A DNA stretch of 64,000 bases from assembly GCA_028752905.1 (NCBI GenBank), contig JAQNBH010000019.1, positions 1,757,001 through 1,821,000 of the forward strand, in the 5' to 3' direction. The position numbers and the translations under genes were made by a program. The notes under the pieces are model-generated. The model was not told the origin of the DNA and made no database searches. It was given only the letters and a program-made list of their open reading frames with translations. The stretch is from Cladorhizidae sp. MBARI D1340-BT2 (Eukaryota > Porifera > Demospongiae > Poecilosclerida > Cladorhizidae). Positions 39,205 to 53,100 of this stretch are shown piece by piece; the stretch's first letter is position 1; the number at the start of each line of letters is the position of its first letter.

Positions 39205-42200
39205 TAGCTTCATAGATTCTCCACACTTCACTGAATAGACTTGATATATAGCTCTAAAGGTAGGCCTCTCTCTGTTCTCTCTCTTGATACCAAACATCCG
39301 TATATTCTGCATACATAGAATCACAAGATAGGTTTCTCTATGTGTTCTCTATCTTGATGCTAAACAGGTTAGCTTCATAGATTCTCCACACTTCACTGTA
39401 TAAACTTGATATATAGCTATTAAGATAGGTCTCTCCCTGTGCTCTCTGTTGATATCAAACATCCATAATATTCTGCACACTTCACTGTAATGGACTTGAT
39501 ATGATTCGAATGATAGGTTTCATTATGTGTTCTCTATCTTGATATTTGCCCTAATTTAGTCTATATATATGTTTCTCATTTTCCCCCCAAAAATCTTGTT
39601 ATTTTGCCGTAAAGCTCATAACTTTTCTACACTTTACCCCAAAAAGATAATTTTATATCACCGAATAGCCCTTCTAATTATCTGTCTTTTGTACGTGCCA
39701 AAATTTTGAGTACTCTAAGTATTAGCAAGTTATGGTGATTTGAAGTGGTAAGGTTTGCGATCTTTCCTGGCGTTTTCCAGTTGCCAAAGCGGTGGCCTGC
39801 CAGTGAAAAACCACTACATTTATTGATAATCTGTTGACATGTTGCAGATAAGGGCCTTCTCTATCAGTTGACAAAATCTGGGACTTTGGTCTTGTTAATT
39901 AGGGCAGTTATGAATTGTACTCTTACTTGATGCTAAACATGTTAGCTTCGTAGATTATCCACACTTCACTGAATAGACTTGATGTATAGCTATTAAGATA
40001 GGACTCTCTAAGTGCTCTCTCTTGATACCAAACATCCATATATTCTGCACACTTCACTGTAATGGACTTGCAAGATAGGTATCTCTCAGTGTTCTCTATC
40101 TTGAGCTAAACATGTTAGCTTCATAGATTCTCCACACTTCACTGAATAGACTTGATATATAGCTCTAAAGGTAGGCCTCTCTCTGTTCTCTCTCTTGATA
40201 CCAAACATCCGTATATTCTGCATACATAGAATCACAAGATAGGTTTCTCTATGTGTTCTCTATCTTGATGCTAAACAGGTTAGCTTCATAGATTCTCCAC
40301 ACTTCACTGTATAAACTTGATATATAGCTATTAAGATAGGTCTCTCCCTGTGCTCTCTGTTGATATCAAACATCCATAATATTCTGCACACTTCACTGTA
40401 ATGGACTTGATATGATTCGAATGATAGGTTTCATTATGTGTTCTCTATCTTGATATTTGCCCTAATTTGGTCTATATGTTTCTCATTTTCCCCCCAAAAA
40501 TCTTGTTATTTTGCCGTAAAGCTCATAACTTTTCTACACTCTACTCCAAAAAGATAATTTTTATATCACCGGATAGCCCTTCTAATTATCTGTCTTTTGT
40601 ACGTGCCAAAATTTTGAGTACTCTAAGTATTAGCAAGTTATGGTGATTTGAAGTGGTAAGGTTTGCGATCTTTCCTGGCGTTTTCCAGTTGCCAAAGCGG
40701 TGGCCTACCAGTGAAAAACCACTACATTTATTGATAATCTGTTGACATGTTGCAGATAAGGGCCTTCTCTATCAGTTGACAAAATCTGGGACTTTGGTCT
40801 TGTTAATTAGGGCAGTTATGAATTGTACTCTTACTTGATGCTAAACATGTTAGCTTCGTAGATTATCCACACTTCACTGAATAGACTTGATGTATAGCTA
40901 TTAAGATAGGACTCTCTAAGTGCTCTCTCTTGATACCAAACATCCATATATTCTGCACACTTCACTGTAATGGACTTGCAAGATAGGTATCTCTCAGTGT
41001 TCTCTATCTCGAGCTAAACATGTTAGCTTCATAGATTCTCCACACTTCACTGAATAGACTTGATATATAGCTCTAAAGGTAGGCCTCTCTCTGTTCTCTC
41101 TCTTGATACCAAACATCCGTATATTCTGCATACATAGAATCACAAGATAGGTTTCTCTATGTGTTCTCTATCTTGATGCTAAACAGGTTAGCTTCATAGA
41201 TTCTCCACACTTCACTGTATAAACTTGATATATAGCTATTAAGATAGGTCTCTCCCTGTGCTCTCTGTTGATATCAAACATCCATAATATTCTGCACACT
41301 TCACTGTAATGGACTTGATATGATTCGAATGATAGGTTTCATTATGTGTTCTCTATCTTGATATTTGCCCTAATTTAGTCTATATATATGTTTCTCATTT
41401 TCCCCCCAAAAATCTTGTTATTTTGCCGTAAAGCTCATAACTTTTCTACACTTTACCCCAAAAAGATAATTTTATATCACCGAATAGCCCTTCTAATTAT
41501 CTGTCTTTTGTACGTGCCAAAATTTTGAGTACTCTAAGTATTAGCAAGTTATGGTGATTTGAAGTGGTAAGGTTTGCGATCTTTCCTGGCGTTTTCCAGT
41601 TGCCAAAGCGGTGGCCTGCCAGTGAAAAACCACTACATTTATTGATAATCTGTTGACATGTTGCAGATAAGGGCCTTCTCTATCAGTTGACAAAATCTGG
41701 GACTTTGGTCTTGTTAATTAGGGCAGTTATGAATTGTACTCTTACTTGATGCTAAACATGTTAGCTTCGTAGATTATCCACACTTCACTGAATAGACTTG
41801 ATGTATAGCTATTAAGATAGGACTCTCTAAGTGCTCTCTCTTGATACCAAACATCCATATATTCTGCACACTTCACTGTAATGGACTTGCAAGATAGGTA
41901 TCTCTCAGTGTTCTCTATCTTGAGCTAAACATGTTAGCTTCATAGATTCTCCACACTTCACTGAATAGACTTGATATATAGCTCTAAAGGTAGGCCTCTC
42001 TCTGTTCTCTCTCTTGATACCAAACATCCGTATATTCTGCATACATAGAATCACAAGATAGGTTTCTCTATGTGTTCTCTATCTTGATGCTAAACAGGTT
42101 AGCTTCATAGATTCTCCACACTTCACTGTATAAACTTGATATATAGCTATTAAGATAGGTCTCTCCCTGTGCTCTCTGTTGATATCAAACATCCATAATA

Positions 42201-42842
42201 TTCTGCACACTTCACTGTAATGGACTTGATATGATTCGAATGATAGGTTTCATTATGTGTTCTCTATCTTGATATTTGCCCTAATTTGGTCTATATGTTT
42301 CTCATTTTCCCCCCAAAAATCTTGTTATTTTGCCGTAAAGCTCATAACTTTTCTACACTCTACTCCAAAAAGATAATTTTTATATCACCGGATAGCCCTT
42401 CTAATTATCTGTCTTTTGTACGTGCCAAAATTTTGAGTACTCTAAGTATTAGCAAGTTATGGTGATTTGAAGTGGTAAGGTTTGCGATCTTTCCTGGCGT
42501 TTTCCAGTTGCCAAAGCGGTGGCCTGCCAGTGAAAAACCACTACATTTATTGATAATCTGTTGACATGTTGCAGATAAGGGCCTTCTCTATCAGTTGACA
42601 AAATCTGGGACTTTGGTCTTGTTAATTAGGGCAGTTATGAATTGTACTCTTACTTGATGCTAAACATGTTAGCTTCGTAGATTATCCACACTTCACTGAA
42701 TAGACTTGATGTATAGCTATTAAGATAGGACTCTCTAAGTGCTCTCTCTTGATACCAAACACCCATATATTCTGCACACTTCACTGTAATGGACTTGCAA
42801 GATAGGTATCTCTCAGTGTTCTCTATCTTGAGCTAAACATGT
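39205..42842 (+). repeat. Units 44-47: two copies of a long-short dimer
   Basis: Units 44 (39205-40115) and 46 (41024-41934) are both 911 bp with the one-T loss and CCGAATAG. Units 45 (40116-41023) and 47 (41935-42842) are both 908 bp with CTACTCC. The dimer is 1,819 bp each time. Unit 45 differs by GCCTACC, shared with unit 43, and by an end reading CTATCTCGAG, the only CTCGAG I saw (41008-41013). Unit 47 has a private CACCCATAT. The GCCTACC mark spaced at one dimer length suggests an exchange breakpoint inside the core of unit 43. Confidence 0.9.
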
Positions 42843-45800
42843 TAGCTTCATAGATTCTCCACACTTCACTGAATAGACTTGATATATAGCTCTAAAGGTA
42901 GGCCTCTCTCTGTTCTCTCTCTTGATACCAAACATCCGTATATTCTGCATACATAGAATCACAAGATAGGTTTCTCTATGTGTTCTCTATCTTGATGCTA
43001 AACAGGTTAGCTTCATAGATTCTCCACACTTCACTGTATAAACTTGATATATAGCTATTAAGATAGGTCTCTCCCTGTGCTCTCTGTTGATATCAAACAT
43101 CCATAATATTCTGCACACTTCACTGTAATGGACTTGATATGATTCGAATGATAGGTTTCATTATGTGTTCTCTATCTTGATATTTGCCCTAATTTGGTCT
43201 ATATGTTTCTCATTTTCCCCCCAAAAATCTTGTTATTTTGCCGTAAAGCTCATAACTTTTCTACACTCTACTCCAAAAAGATAATTTTTATATCACCGGA
43301 TAGCCCTTCTAATTATCTGTCTTTTGTACGTGCCAAAATTTTGAGTACTCTAAGTATTAGCAAGTTATGGTGATTTGAAGTGGTAAGGTTTGCGATCTTT
43401 CCTGGCGTTTTCCAGTTGCCAAAGCGGTGGCCTGCCAGTGAAAAACCACTACATTTATTGATAATCTGTTGACATGTTGCAGATAAGGGCCTTCTCTATC
43501 AGTTGACAAAATCTGGGACTTTGGTCTTGTTAATTAGGGCAGTTATGAATTGTACTCTTACTTGATGCTAAACATGTTAGCTTCGTAGATTATCCACACT
43601 TCACTGAATAGACTTGATGTATAGCTATTAAGATAGGACTCTCTAAGTGCTCTCTCTTGATACCAAACATCCATATATTCTGCACACTTCACTGTAATGG
43701 ACTTGCAAGATAGGTATCTCTCAGTGTTCTCTATCTTGAGCTAAACATGTTAGCTTCATAGATTCTCCACACTTCACTGAATAGACTTGATATATAGCTC
43801 TAAAGGTAGGCCTCTCTCTGTTCTCTCTCTTGATACCAAACATCCGTATATTCTGCATACATAGAATCACAAGATAGGTTTCTCTATGTGTTCTCTATCT
43901 TGATGCTAAACAGGTTAGCTTCATAGATTCTCCACACTTCACTGTATAAACTTGATATATAGCTATTAAGATAGGTCTCTCCCTGTGCTCTCTGTTGATA
44001 TCAAACATCCATAATATTCTGCACACTTCACTGTAATGGACTTGATATGATTCGAATGATAGGTTTCATTATGTGTTCTCTATCTTGATATTTGCCCTAA
44101 TTTAGTCTATATATATGTTTCTCATTTTCCCCCCAAAAATCTTGTTATTTTGCCGTAAAGCTCATAACTTTTCTACACTCTACCCCAAAAAGATAATTTT
44201 TATATCACCGGATAGCCCTTCTAATTATCTGTCTTTTGTACGTGCCAAAATTTTGAGTACTCTAAGTATTAGCAAGTTATGGTGATTTGAAGTGGTAAGG
44301 TTTGCGATCTTTCCTGGCGTTTTCCAGTTGCCAAAGCGGTGGCCTGCCAGTGAAAAACCACTACATTTATTGATAATCTGTTGACATGTTGCAGATAAGG
44401 GCCTTCTCTATCAGTTGACAAAATCTGGGACTTTGGTCTTGTTAATTAGGGCAGTTATGAATTGTACTCTTACTTGATGCTAAACATGTTAGCTTCGTAG
44501 ATTATCCACACTTCACTGAATAGACTTGATGTATAGCTATTAAGATAGGACTCTCTAAGTGCTCTCTCTTGATACCAAACATCCATATATTCTGCACACT
44601 TCACTGTAATGGACTTGCAAGATAGGTATCTCTCAGTGTTCTCTATCTTGAGCTAAACATGTTAGCTTCATAGATTCTCCACACTTCACTGAATAGACTT
44701 GATATATAGCTCTAAAGGTAGGCCTCTCTCTGTTCTCTCTCTTGATACCAAACATCCGTATATTCTGCATACATAGAATCACAAGATAGGTTTCTCTATG
44801 TGTTCTCTATCTTGATGCTAAACAGGTTAGCTTCATAGATTCTCCACACTTCACTGTATAAACTTGATATATAGCTATTAAGATAGGTCTCTCCCTGTGC
44901 TCTCTGTTGATATCAAACATCCATAATATTCTGCACACTTCACTGTAATGGACTTGATATGATTCGAATGATAGGTTTCATTATGTGTTCTCTATCTTGA
45001 TATTTGCCCTAATTTAGTCTATATATATGTTTCTCATTTTCCCCCCAAAAATCTTGTTATTTTGTCGTAAAGCTCATAACTTTTCTACACTTTACCCCAA
45101 AAAGATAATTTTTATATCACGGGATAGCCCTTCTAATTATCTGTCTTTTGTACGTGCCAAAATTTTGAGTACTCTAAGTATTAGCAAGTTATGGTGATTT
45201 GAAGTGGTAAGGTTTGCGATCTTTCCTGGCGTTTTCCAGTTGCCAAAGCGGTGGCCTGCCAGTGAAAAACCACTACATTTATTGATAATCTGTTGACATG
45301 TTGCAGATAAGGGCCTTCTCTATCAGTTGACAAAATCTGGGACTTTGGTCTTGTTAATTAGGGCAGTTATGAATTGTACTCTTACTTGATGCTAAACATG
45401 TTAGCTTCGTAGATTATCCACACTTCACTGAATAGACTTGATGTATAGCTATTAAGATAGGACTCTCTAAGTGCTCTCTCTTGATACCAAACATCCATAT
45501 ATTCTGCACACTTCACTGTAATGGACTTGCAAGATAGGTATCTCTCAGTGTTCTCTATCTTGAGCTAAACATGTTAGCTTCATAGATTCTCCACACTTCA
45601 CTGAATAGACTTGATATATAGCTCTAAAGGTAGGCCTCTCTCTGTTCTCTCTCTTGATACCAAACATCCGTATATTCTGCATACATAGAATCACAAGATA
45701 GGTTTCTCTATGTGTTCTCTATCTTGATGCTAAACAGGTTAGCTTCATAGATTCTCCACACTTCACTGTATAAACTTGATATATAGCTATTAAGATAGGT

Positions 45801-48800
45801 CTCTCCCTGTGCTCTCTGTTGATATCAAACATCCATAATATTCTGCACACTTCACTGTAATGGACTTGATATGATTCGAATGATAGGTTTCATTATGTGT
45901 TCTCTATCTTGATATTTGCCCTAATTTAGTCTATATATATGTTTCTCATTTTCCCCCCAAAAATCTTGTTATTTTGCCGTAAAGCTCATAACTTTTCTAC
46001 ACTTTACCCCAAAAAGATAATTTTTATATCACGGGATAGCCCTTCTAATTATCTGTCTTTTGTACGTGCCAAAATTTTGAGTACTCTAAGTATTAGCAAG
46101 TTATGGTGATTTGAAGTGGTAAGGTTTGCGATCTTTCCTGGCGTTTTCCAGTTGCCAAAGCGGTGGCCTGCCAGTGAAAAACCACTACATTTATTGATAA
46201 TCTGTTGACATGTTGCAGATAAGGGCCTTCTCTATCAGTTGACAAAATCTGGGACTTTGGTCTTGTTAATTAGGGCAGTTATGAATTGTACTCTTACTTG
46301 ATGCTAAACATGTTAGCTTCGTAGATTATCCACACTTCACTGAATAGACTTGATGTATAGCTATTAAGATAGGACTCTCTAAGTGCTCTCTCTTGATACC
46401 AAACATCCATATATTCTGCACACTTCACTGTAATGGACTTGCAAGATAGGTATCTCTCAGTGTTCTCTATCTTGAGCTAAACATGTTAGCTTCATAGATT
46501 CTCCACACTTCACTGAATAGACTTGATATATAGCTCTAAAGGTAGGCCTCTCTCTGTTCTCTCTCTTGATACCAAACATCCGTATATTCTGCATACATAG
46601 AATCACAAGATAGGTTTCTCTATGTGTTCTCTATCTTGATGCTAAACAGGTTAGCTTCATAGATTCTCCACACTTCACTGTATAAACTTGATATATAGCT
46701 ATTAAGATAGGTCTCTCCCTGTGCTCTCTGTTGATATCAAACATCCATAATATTCTGCACACTTCACTGTAATGGACTTGATATGATTCGAATGATAGGT
46801 TTCATTATGTGTTCTCTATCTTGATATTTGCCCTAATTTGGTCTATATGTTTCTCATTTTCCCCCCAAAAATCTTGTTATTTTGCCGTAAAGCTCATAAC
46901 TTTTCTACACTTTACCCCAAAAAGATAATTTTTATATCACCGGATAGCCCTTCTAATTATCTGTCTTTTGTACGTGCCAAAATTTTGAGTACTCTAAGTA
47001 TTAGCAAGTTATGGTGATTTGAAGTGGTAAGGTTTGCGATCTTTCCTGGCGTTTTCCAGTTGCCAAAGGGGTGGCCTGCCAGTGAAAAACCACTACATTT
47101 ATTGATAATCTGTTGACATGTTGCAGATAAGGGCCTTCTCTATCAGTTGACAAAATCTGGGACTTTGGTCTTGTTAATTAGGGCAGTTATGAATTGTACT
47201 CTTACTTGATGCTAAACATGTTAGCTTCGTAGATTATCCACACTTCACTGAATAGACTTGATGTATAGCTATTAAGATAGGACTCTCTAAGTGCTCTCTC
47301 TTGATACCAAACATCCATATATTCTGCACACTTCACTGTAATGGACTTGCAAGATAGGTATCTCTCAGTGTTCTCTATCTTGAGCTAAACATGTTAGCTT
47401 CATAGATTCTCCACACTTCACTGAATAGACTTGATATATAGCTCTAAAGGTAGGCCTCTCTCTGTTCTCTCTCTTGATACCAAACATCCGTATATTCTGC
47501 ATACATAGAATCACAAGATAGGTTTCTCTATGTGTTCTCTATCTTGATGCTAAACAGGTTAGCTTCATAGATTCTCCACACTTCACTGTATAAACTTGAT
47601 ATATAGCTATTAAGATAGGTCTCTCCCTGTGCTCTCTGTTGATATCAAACATCCATAATATTCTGCACACTTCACTGTAATGGACTTGATATGATTCGAA
47701 TGATAGGTTTCATTATGTGTTCTCTATCTTGATATTTGCCCTAATTTGGTCTATATGTTTCTCATTTTCCCCCCAAAAATCTTGTTATTTTGCCGTAAAG
47801 CTCATAACTTTTCTACACTCTACCCCAAAAAGATAATTTTTATATCACCGGATAGCCCTTCTAATTATCTGTCTTTTGTACGTGCCAAAATTTTGAGTAC
47901 TCTAAGTATTAGCAAGTTATGGTGATTTGAAGTGGTAAGGTTTGCGATCTTTCCTGGCGTTTTCCAGTTGCCAAAGCGGTGGCCTGCCAGTGAAAAACCA
48001 CTACATTTATTGATAATCTGTTGACATGTTGCAGATAAGGGCCTTCTCTATCAGTTGACAAAATCTGGGACTTTGGTCTTGTTAATTAGGGCAGTTATGA
48101 ATTGTACTCTTACTTGATGCTAAACATGTTAGCTTCGTAGATTATCCACACTTCACTGAATAGACTTGATGTATAGCTATTAAGATAGGACTCTCTAAGT
48201 GCTCTCTCTTGATACCAAACATCCATATATTCTGCACACTTCACTGTAATGGACTTGCAAGATAGGTATCTCTCAGTGTTCTCTATCTTGAGCTAAACAT
48301 GTTAGCTTCATAGATTCTCCACATTTCACTGAATAGACTTGATATACAGCTCTAAAGGTAGGCCTCTCTCTGTTCTCTCTCTTGATACCAAACATCCGTA
48401 TATTCTGCATACATAGAATCACAAGATAGGTTTCTCTATGTGTTCTCTATCTTGATGCTAAACAGGTTAGCTTCATAGATTCTCCACACTTCACTGTATA
48501 AACTTGATATATAGCTATTAAGATAGGTCTCTCCCTGTGCTCTCTGTTGATATCAAACATCCATAATATTCTGCACACTTCACTGTAATGGACTTGATAT
48601 GATTCGAATGATAGGTTTCATTATGTGTTCTCTATCTTGATATTTGCCCTAATTTAGTCTATAATATATGTTTCTCATTTTCCCCCAAAAAATCTTGTTA
48701 TTTTGCCGTAAAGCTCATAACTTTTCTACACTTTACCTCAAAAAGATAATTTTTATATCACGGGATAGCCCTTCTAATTATCTGTCTTTTGTACGTGCCA

Positions 48801-50123
48801 AAATTTTGAGTACTCTAAGTATTAGCAAGTTATGGTGATTTGAAGTGGTAAGGTTTGCGATCTTTCCTGGCGTTTTCCAGTTGCCAAAGCGGTGGCCTGC
48901 CAGTGAAAAACCACTACATTTATTGATAATCTGTTGACATGTTGCAGATAAGGGCCTTCTCTATCAGTTGACAAAATCTGGGACTTTGGTCTTGTTAATT
49001 AGGGCAGTTATGAATTGTACTCTTACTTGATGCTAAACATGTTAGCTTCGTAGATTATCCACACTTCACTGAATAGACTTGATGTATAGCTATTAAGATA
49101 GGACTCTCTAAGTGCTCTCTCTTGATACCAAACATCCATATATTCTGCACACTTCACTGTAATGGACTTGCAAGATAGGTATCTCTCAGTGTTCTCTATC
49201 TTGAGCTAAACATGTTAGCTTCATAGATTCTCCACACTTCACTGAATAGACTTGATATATAGCTCTAAAGGTAGGCCTCTCTCTGTTCTCTCTCTTGATA
49301 CCAAACATCCGTATATTCTGCATACATAGAATCACAAGATAGGTTTCTCTATGTGTTCTCTATCTTGATGCTAAACAGGTTAGCTTCATAGATTCTCCAC
49401 ACTTCACTGTATAAACTTGATATATAGCTATTAAGATAGGTCTCTCCCTGTGCTCTCTGTTGATATCAAACATCCATAATATTCTGCACACTTCACTGTA
49501 ATGGACTTGATATGATTCGAATGATAGGTTTCATTATGTGTTCTCTATCTTGATATTTGCCCTAATTTGGTCTATATGTTTCTCATTTTCCCCCCAAAAA
49601 TCTTGTTATTTTGCCGTAAAGCTCATAACTTTTCTACACTCTACCCCAAAAAGATAATTTTTATATCACCGGATAGCCCTTCTAATTATCTGTCTTTTGT
49701 ACGTGCCAAAATTTTGAGTACTCTAAGTATTAGCAAGTTATGGTGATTTGAAGTGGTAAGGTTTGCGATCTTTCCTGGCGTTTTCCAGTTGCCAAAGCGG
49801 TGGCCTGCCAGTGAAAAACCACTACATTTATTGATAATCTGTTGACATGTTGCAGATAAGGGCCTTCTCTATCAGTTGACAAAATCTGGGACTTTGGTCT
49901 TGTTAATTAGGGCAGTTATGAATTGTACTCTTACTTGATGCTAAACATGTTAGCTTCGTAGATTATCCACACTTCACTGAATAGACTTGATGTATAGCTA
50001 TTAAGATAGGACTCTCTAAGTGCTCTCTCTTGATACCAAACATCCATATATTCTGCACACTTCACTGTAATGGACTTGCAAGATAGGTATCTCTCAGTGT
50101 TCTCTATCTTGAGCTAAACATTT
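42843..50123 (+). repeat. Units 48-55: irregular mix of long and short monomers
   Basis: Starts are 42843 (short, CTACTCC), 43751, 44663 and 45575 (long), 46487 and 47395 (short), 48303 (913 bp) and 49216 (short). Unit 50 has a private TTTGTCGTAA. Unit 52 is a recombinant type: short TA run with CTTTACC, CACCGGA and GGGGTGG. Unit 54 is the most altered of the group, with CACATTTCAC, GATATACAGC, TCTATAATATATG, C5A6 and TTTACCTCA. Unit 55 is the first to end in CATTTTAG. Confidence 0.92.
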
Positions 50124-53100
50124 TAGCTTCATAGATTCTCCACACTTCACTGAATAGACTTGATATATAGCTCTACAGGTAGGCCTCTCTCTGTTCTCTC
50201 TCTTGATACCAAACATCCGTATATTCTGCATACATAGAATCACAAGATAGGTTTCTCTATGTGTTCTCTATCTTGATGCTAAACAGGTTAGCTTCATAGA
50301 TTCTCCACACTTCACTGTATAAACTTGATATATAGCTATTAAGATAGGTCTGTCCCTGTGCTCTCTGTTGATATCAAACATCCATAATATTCTGCACACT
50401 TCACTGTAATGGACTTGATATGATTCGAATGATAGGTTTCATTATGTGTTCTCTATCTTGATATTTGCCCTAATTTAGTCTATATATATGTTTCTCATTT
50501 TCCCCCCAAAAATCTTGTTATTTTGCCGTAAAGCTCATAACTTTTCTACACTTTACCCCAAAAAGATAATTTTTATATCACGGGATAGCCCTTCTAATTA
50601 TCTGTCTTTTGTACGTGCCAAAATTTTGAGTACTCTAAGTATTAGCAAGTTATGGTGATTTGAAGTGGTAAGGTTTGCGATCTTTCCTGGCGTTTTCCAG
50701 TTGCCAAAGGGGTGGCCTGCCAGTGAAAAACCACTACATTTATTGATAATCTGTTGACATGTTGCAGATAAGGGCCTTCTCTATCAGTTGACAAAATCTG
50801 GGACTTTGGTCTTGTTAATTAGGGCAGTTATGAATTGTACTCTTACTTGATGCTAAACATGTTAGCTTCGTAGATTATCCACACTTCACTGAATAGACTT
50901 GATGTATAGCTATTAAGATAGGACTCTCTAAGTGCTCTCTCTTGATACCAAACATCCATATATTCTGCACACTTCACTGTAATGGACTTGCAAGATAGGT
51001 ATCTCTCAGTGTTCTCTATCTTGAGCTAAACATGTTAGCTTCATAGATTCTCCACACTTCACTGAATAGACTTGATATATAGCTCTAAAGGTAGGCCTCT
51101 CTCTGTTCTCTCTCTTGATACCAAACATCCGTATATTCTGCATACATAGAATCACAAGATAGGTTTCTCTATGTGTTCTCTATCTTGATGCTAAACAGGT
51201 TAGCTTCATAGATTCTCCACACTTCACTGTATAAACTTGATATATAGCTATTAAGATAGGTCTCTCCCTGTGCTCTCTGTTGATATCAAACATCCATAAT
51301 ATTCTGCACACTTCACTGTAATGGACTTGATATGATTCGAATGATAGGTTTCATTATGTGTTCTCTATCTTGATATTTGCCCTAATTTGGTCTATATGTT
51401 TCTCATTTTCCCCCCAAAAATCTTGTTATTTTGCCGTAAAGCTCATAACTTTTCTACACTCTACCCCAAAAAGATAATTTTTATATCACCGGATAGCCCT
51501 TCTAATTATCTGTCTTTTGTACGTGCCAAAATTTTGAGTACTCTAAGTATTAGCAAGTTATGGTGATTTGAAGTGGTAAGGTTTGCGATCTTTCCTGGCG
51601 TTTTCCAGTTGCCAAAGCGGTGGCCTGCCAGTGAAAAACCACTACATTTATTGATAATCTGTTGACATGTTGCAGATAAGGGCCTTCTCTATCAGTTGAC
51701 AAAATCTGGGACTTTGGTCTTGTTAATTAGGGCAGTTATGAATTGTACTCTTACTTGATGCTAAACATGTTAGCTTCGTAGATTATCCACACTTCACTGA
51801 ATAGACTTGATGTATAGCTATTAAGATAGGACTCTCTAAGTGCTCTCTCTTGATACCAAACATCCATATATTCTGCACACTTCACTGTAATGGACTTGCA
51901 AGATAGGTATCTCTCAGTGTTCTCTATCTTGAGCTAAACATTTTAGCTTCATAGATTCTCCACACTTCACTGAATAGACTTGATATATAGCTCTAAAGGT
52001 AGGCCTCTCTCTGTTCTCTCTCTTGATACCAAACATCCGTATATTCTGCATACATAGAATCACAAGATAGGTTTCTCTATGTGTTCTCTATCTTGATGCT
52101 AAACAGGTTAGCTTCATAGATTCTCCACACTTCACTGTATAAACTTGATATAGAGCTATTAAGATAGGTCTCTCCCTGTGCTCTCTGTTGATATCAAACA
52201 TCCATAATATTCTGCACACTTCACTGTAATGGACTTGATATGATTCGAATGATAGGTTTCATTATGTGTTCTCTATCTTGATATTTGCCCTAATTTGGTC
52301 TATATGTTTCTCATTTTCCCCCCAAAAATCTTGTTATTTTGCCGTAAAGCTCATAACTTTTCTACACTCTACCCCAAAAAGATAATTTTTATATCACCGG
52401 ATAGCCCTTCTAATTATCTGTCTTTTGTACGTGCCAAAATTTTGAGTACTCTAAGTATTAGCAAGTTATGGTGATTTGAAGTGGTAAGGTTTGCGATCTT
52501 TCCTGGCGTTTTCCAGTTGCCAAAGCGGTGGCCTGCCAGTGAAAAACCACTACATTTATTGATAATCTGTTGACATGTTGCAGATAAGGGCCTTCTCTAT
52601 CAGTTGACAAAATCTGGGACTTTGGTCTTGTTAATTAGGGCAGTTATGAATTGTACTCTTACTTGATGCTAAACATGTTAGCTTCGTAGATTATCCACAC
52701 GTCACTGAATAGACTTGATGTATAGCTATTAAGATAGGACTCTCTAAGTGCTCTCTCTTGATACCAAACATCCATATATTCTGCACACTTCACTGTAATG
52801 GACTTGCAAGATAGGTATCTCTCAGTGTTCTCTATCTTGAGCTAAACATGTTAGCTTCATAGATTCTCCACACTTCACTGAATAGACTTGATATATAGCT
52901 CTAAAGGTAGGCCTCTCTCTGTTCTCTCTCTTGATACCAAACATCCGTATATTCTGCATACATAGAATCACAAGATAGGTTTCTCTATGTGTTCTCTATC
53001 TTGATGCTAAACAGGTTAGCTTCATAGATTCTCCACACTTCACTGTATAAACTTGATATATAGCTATTAAGATAGGTCTGTCCCTGTGCTCTCTGTTGAT

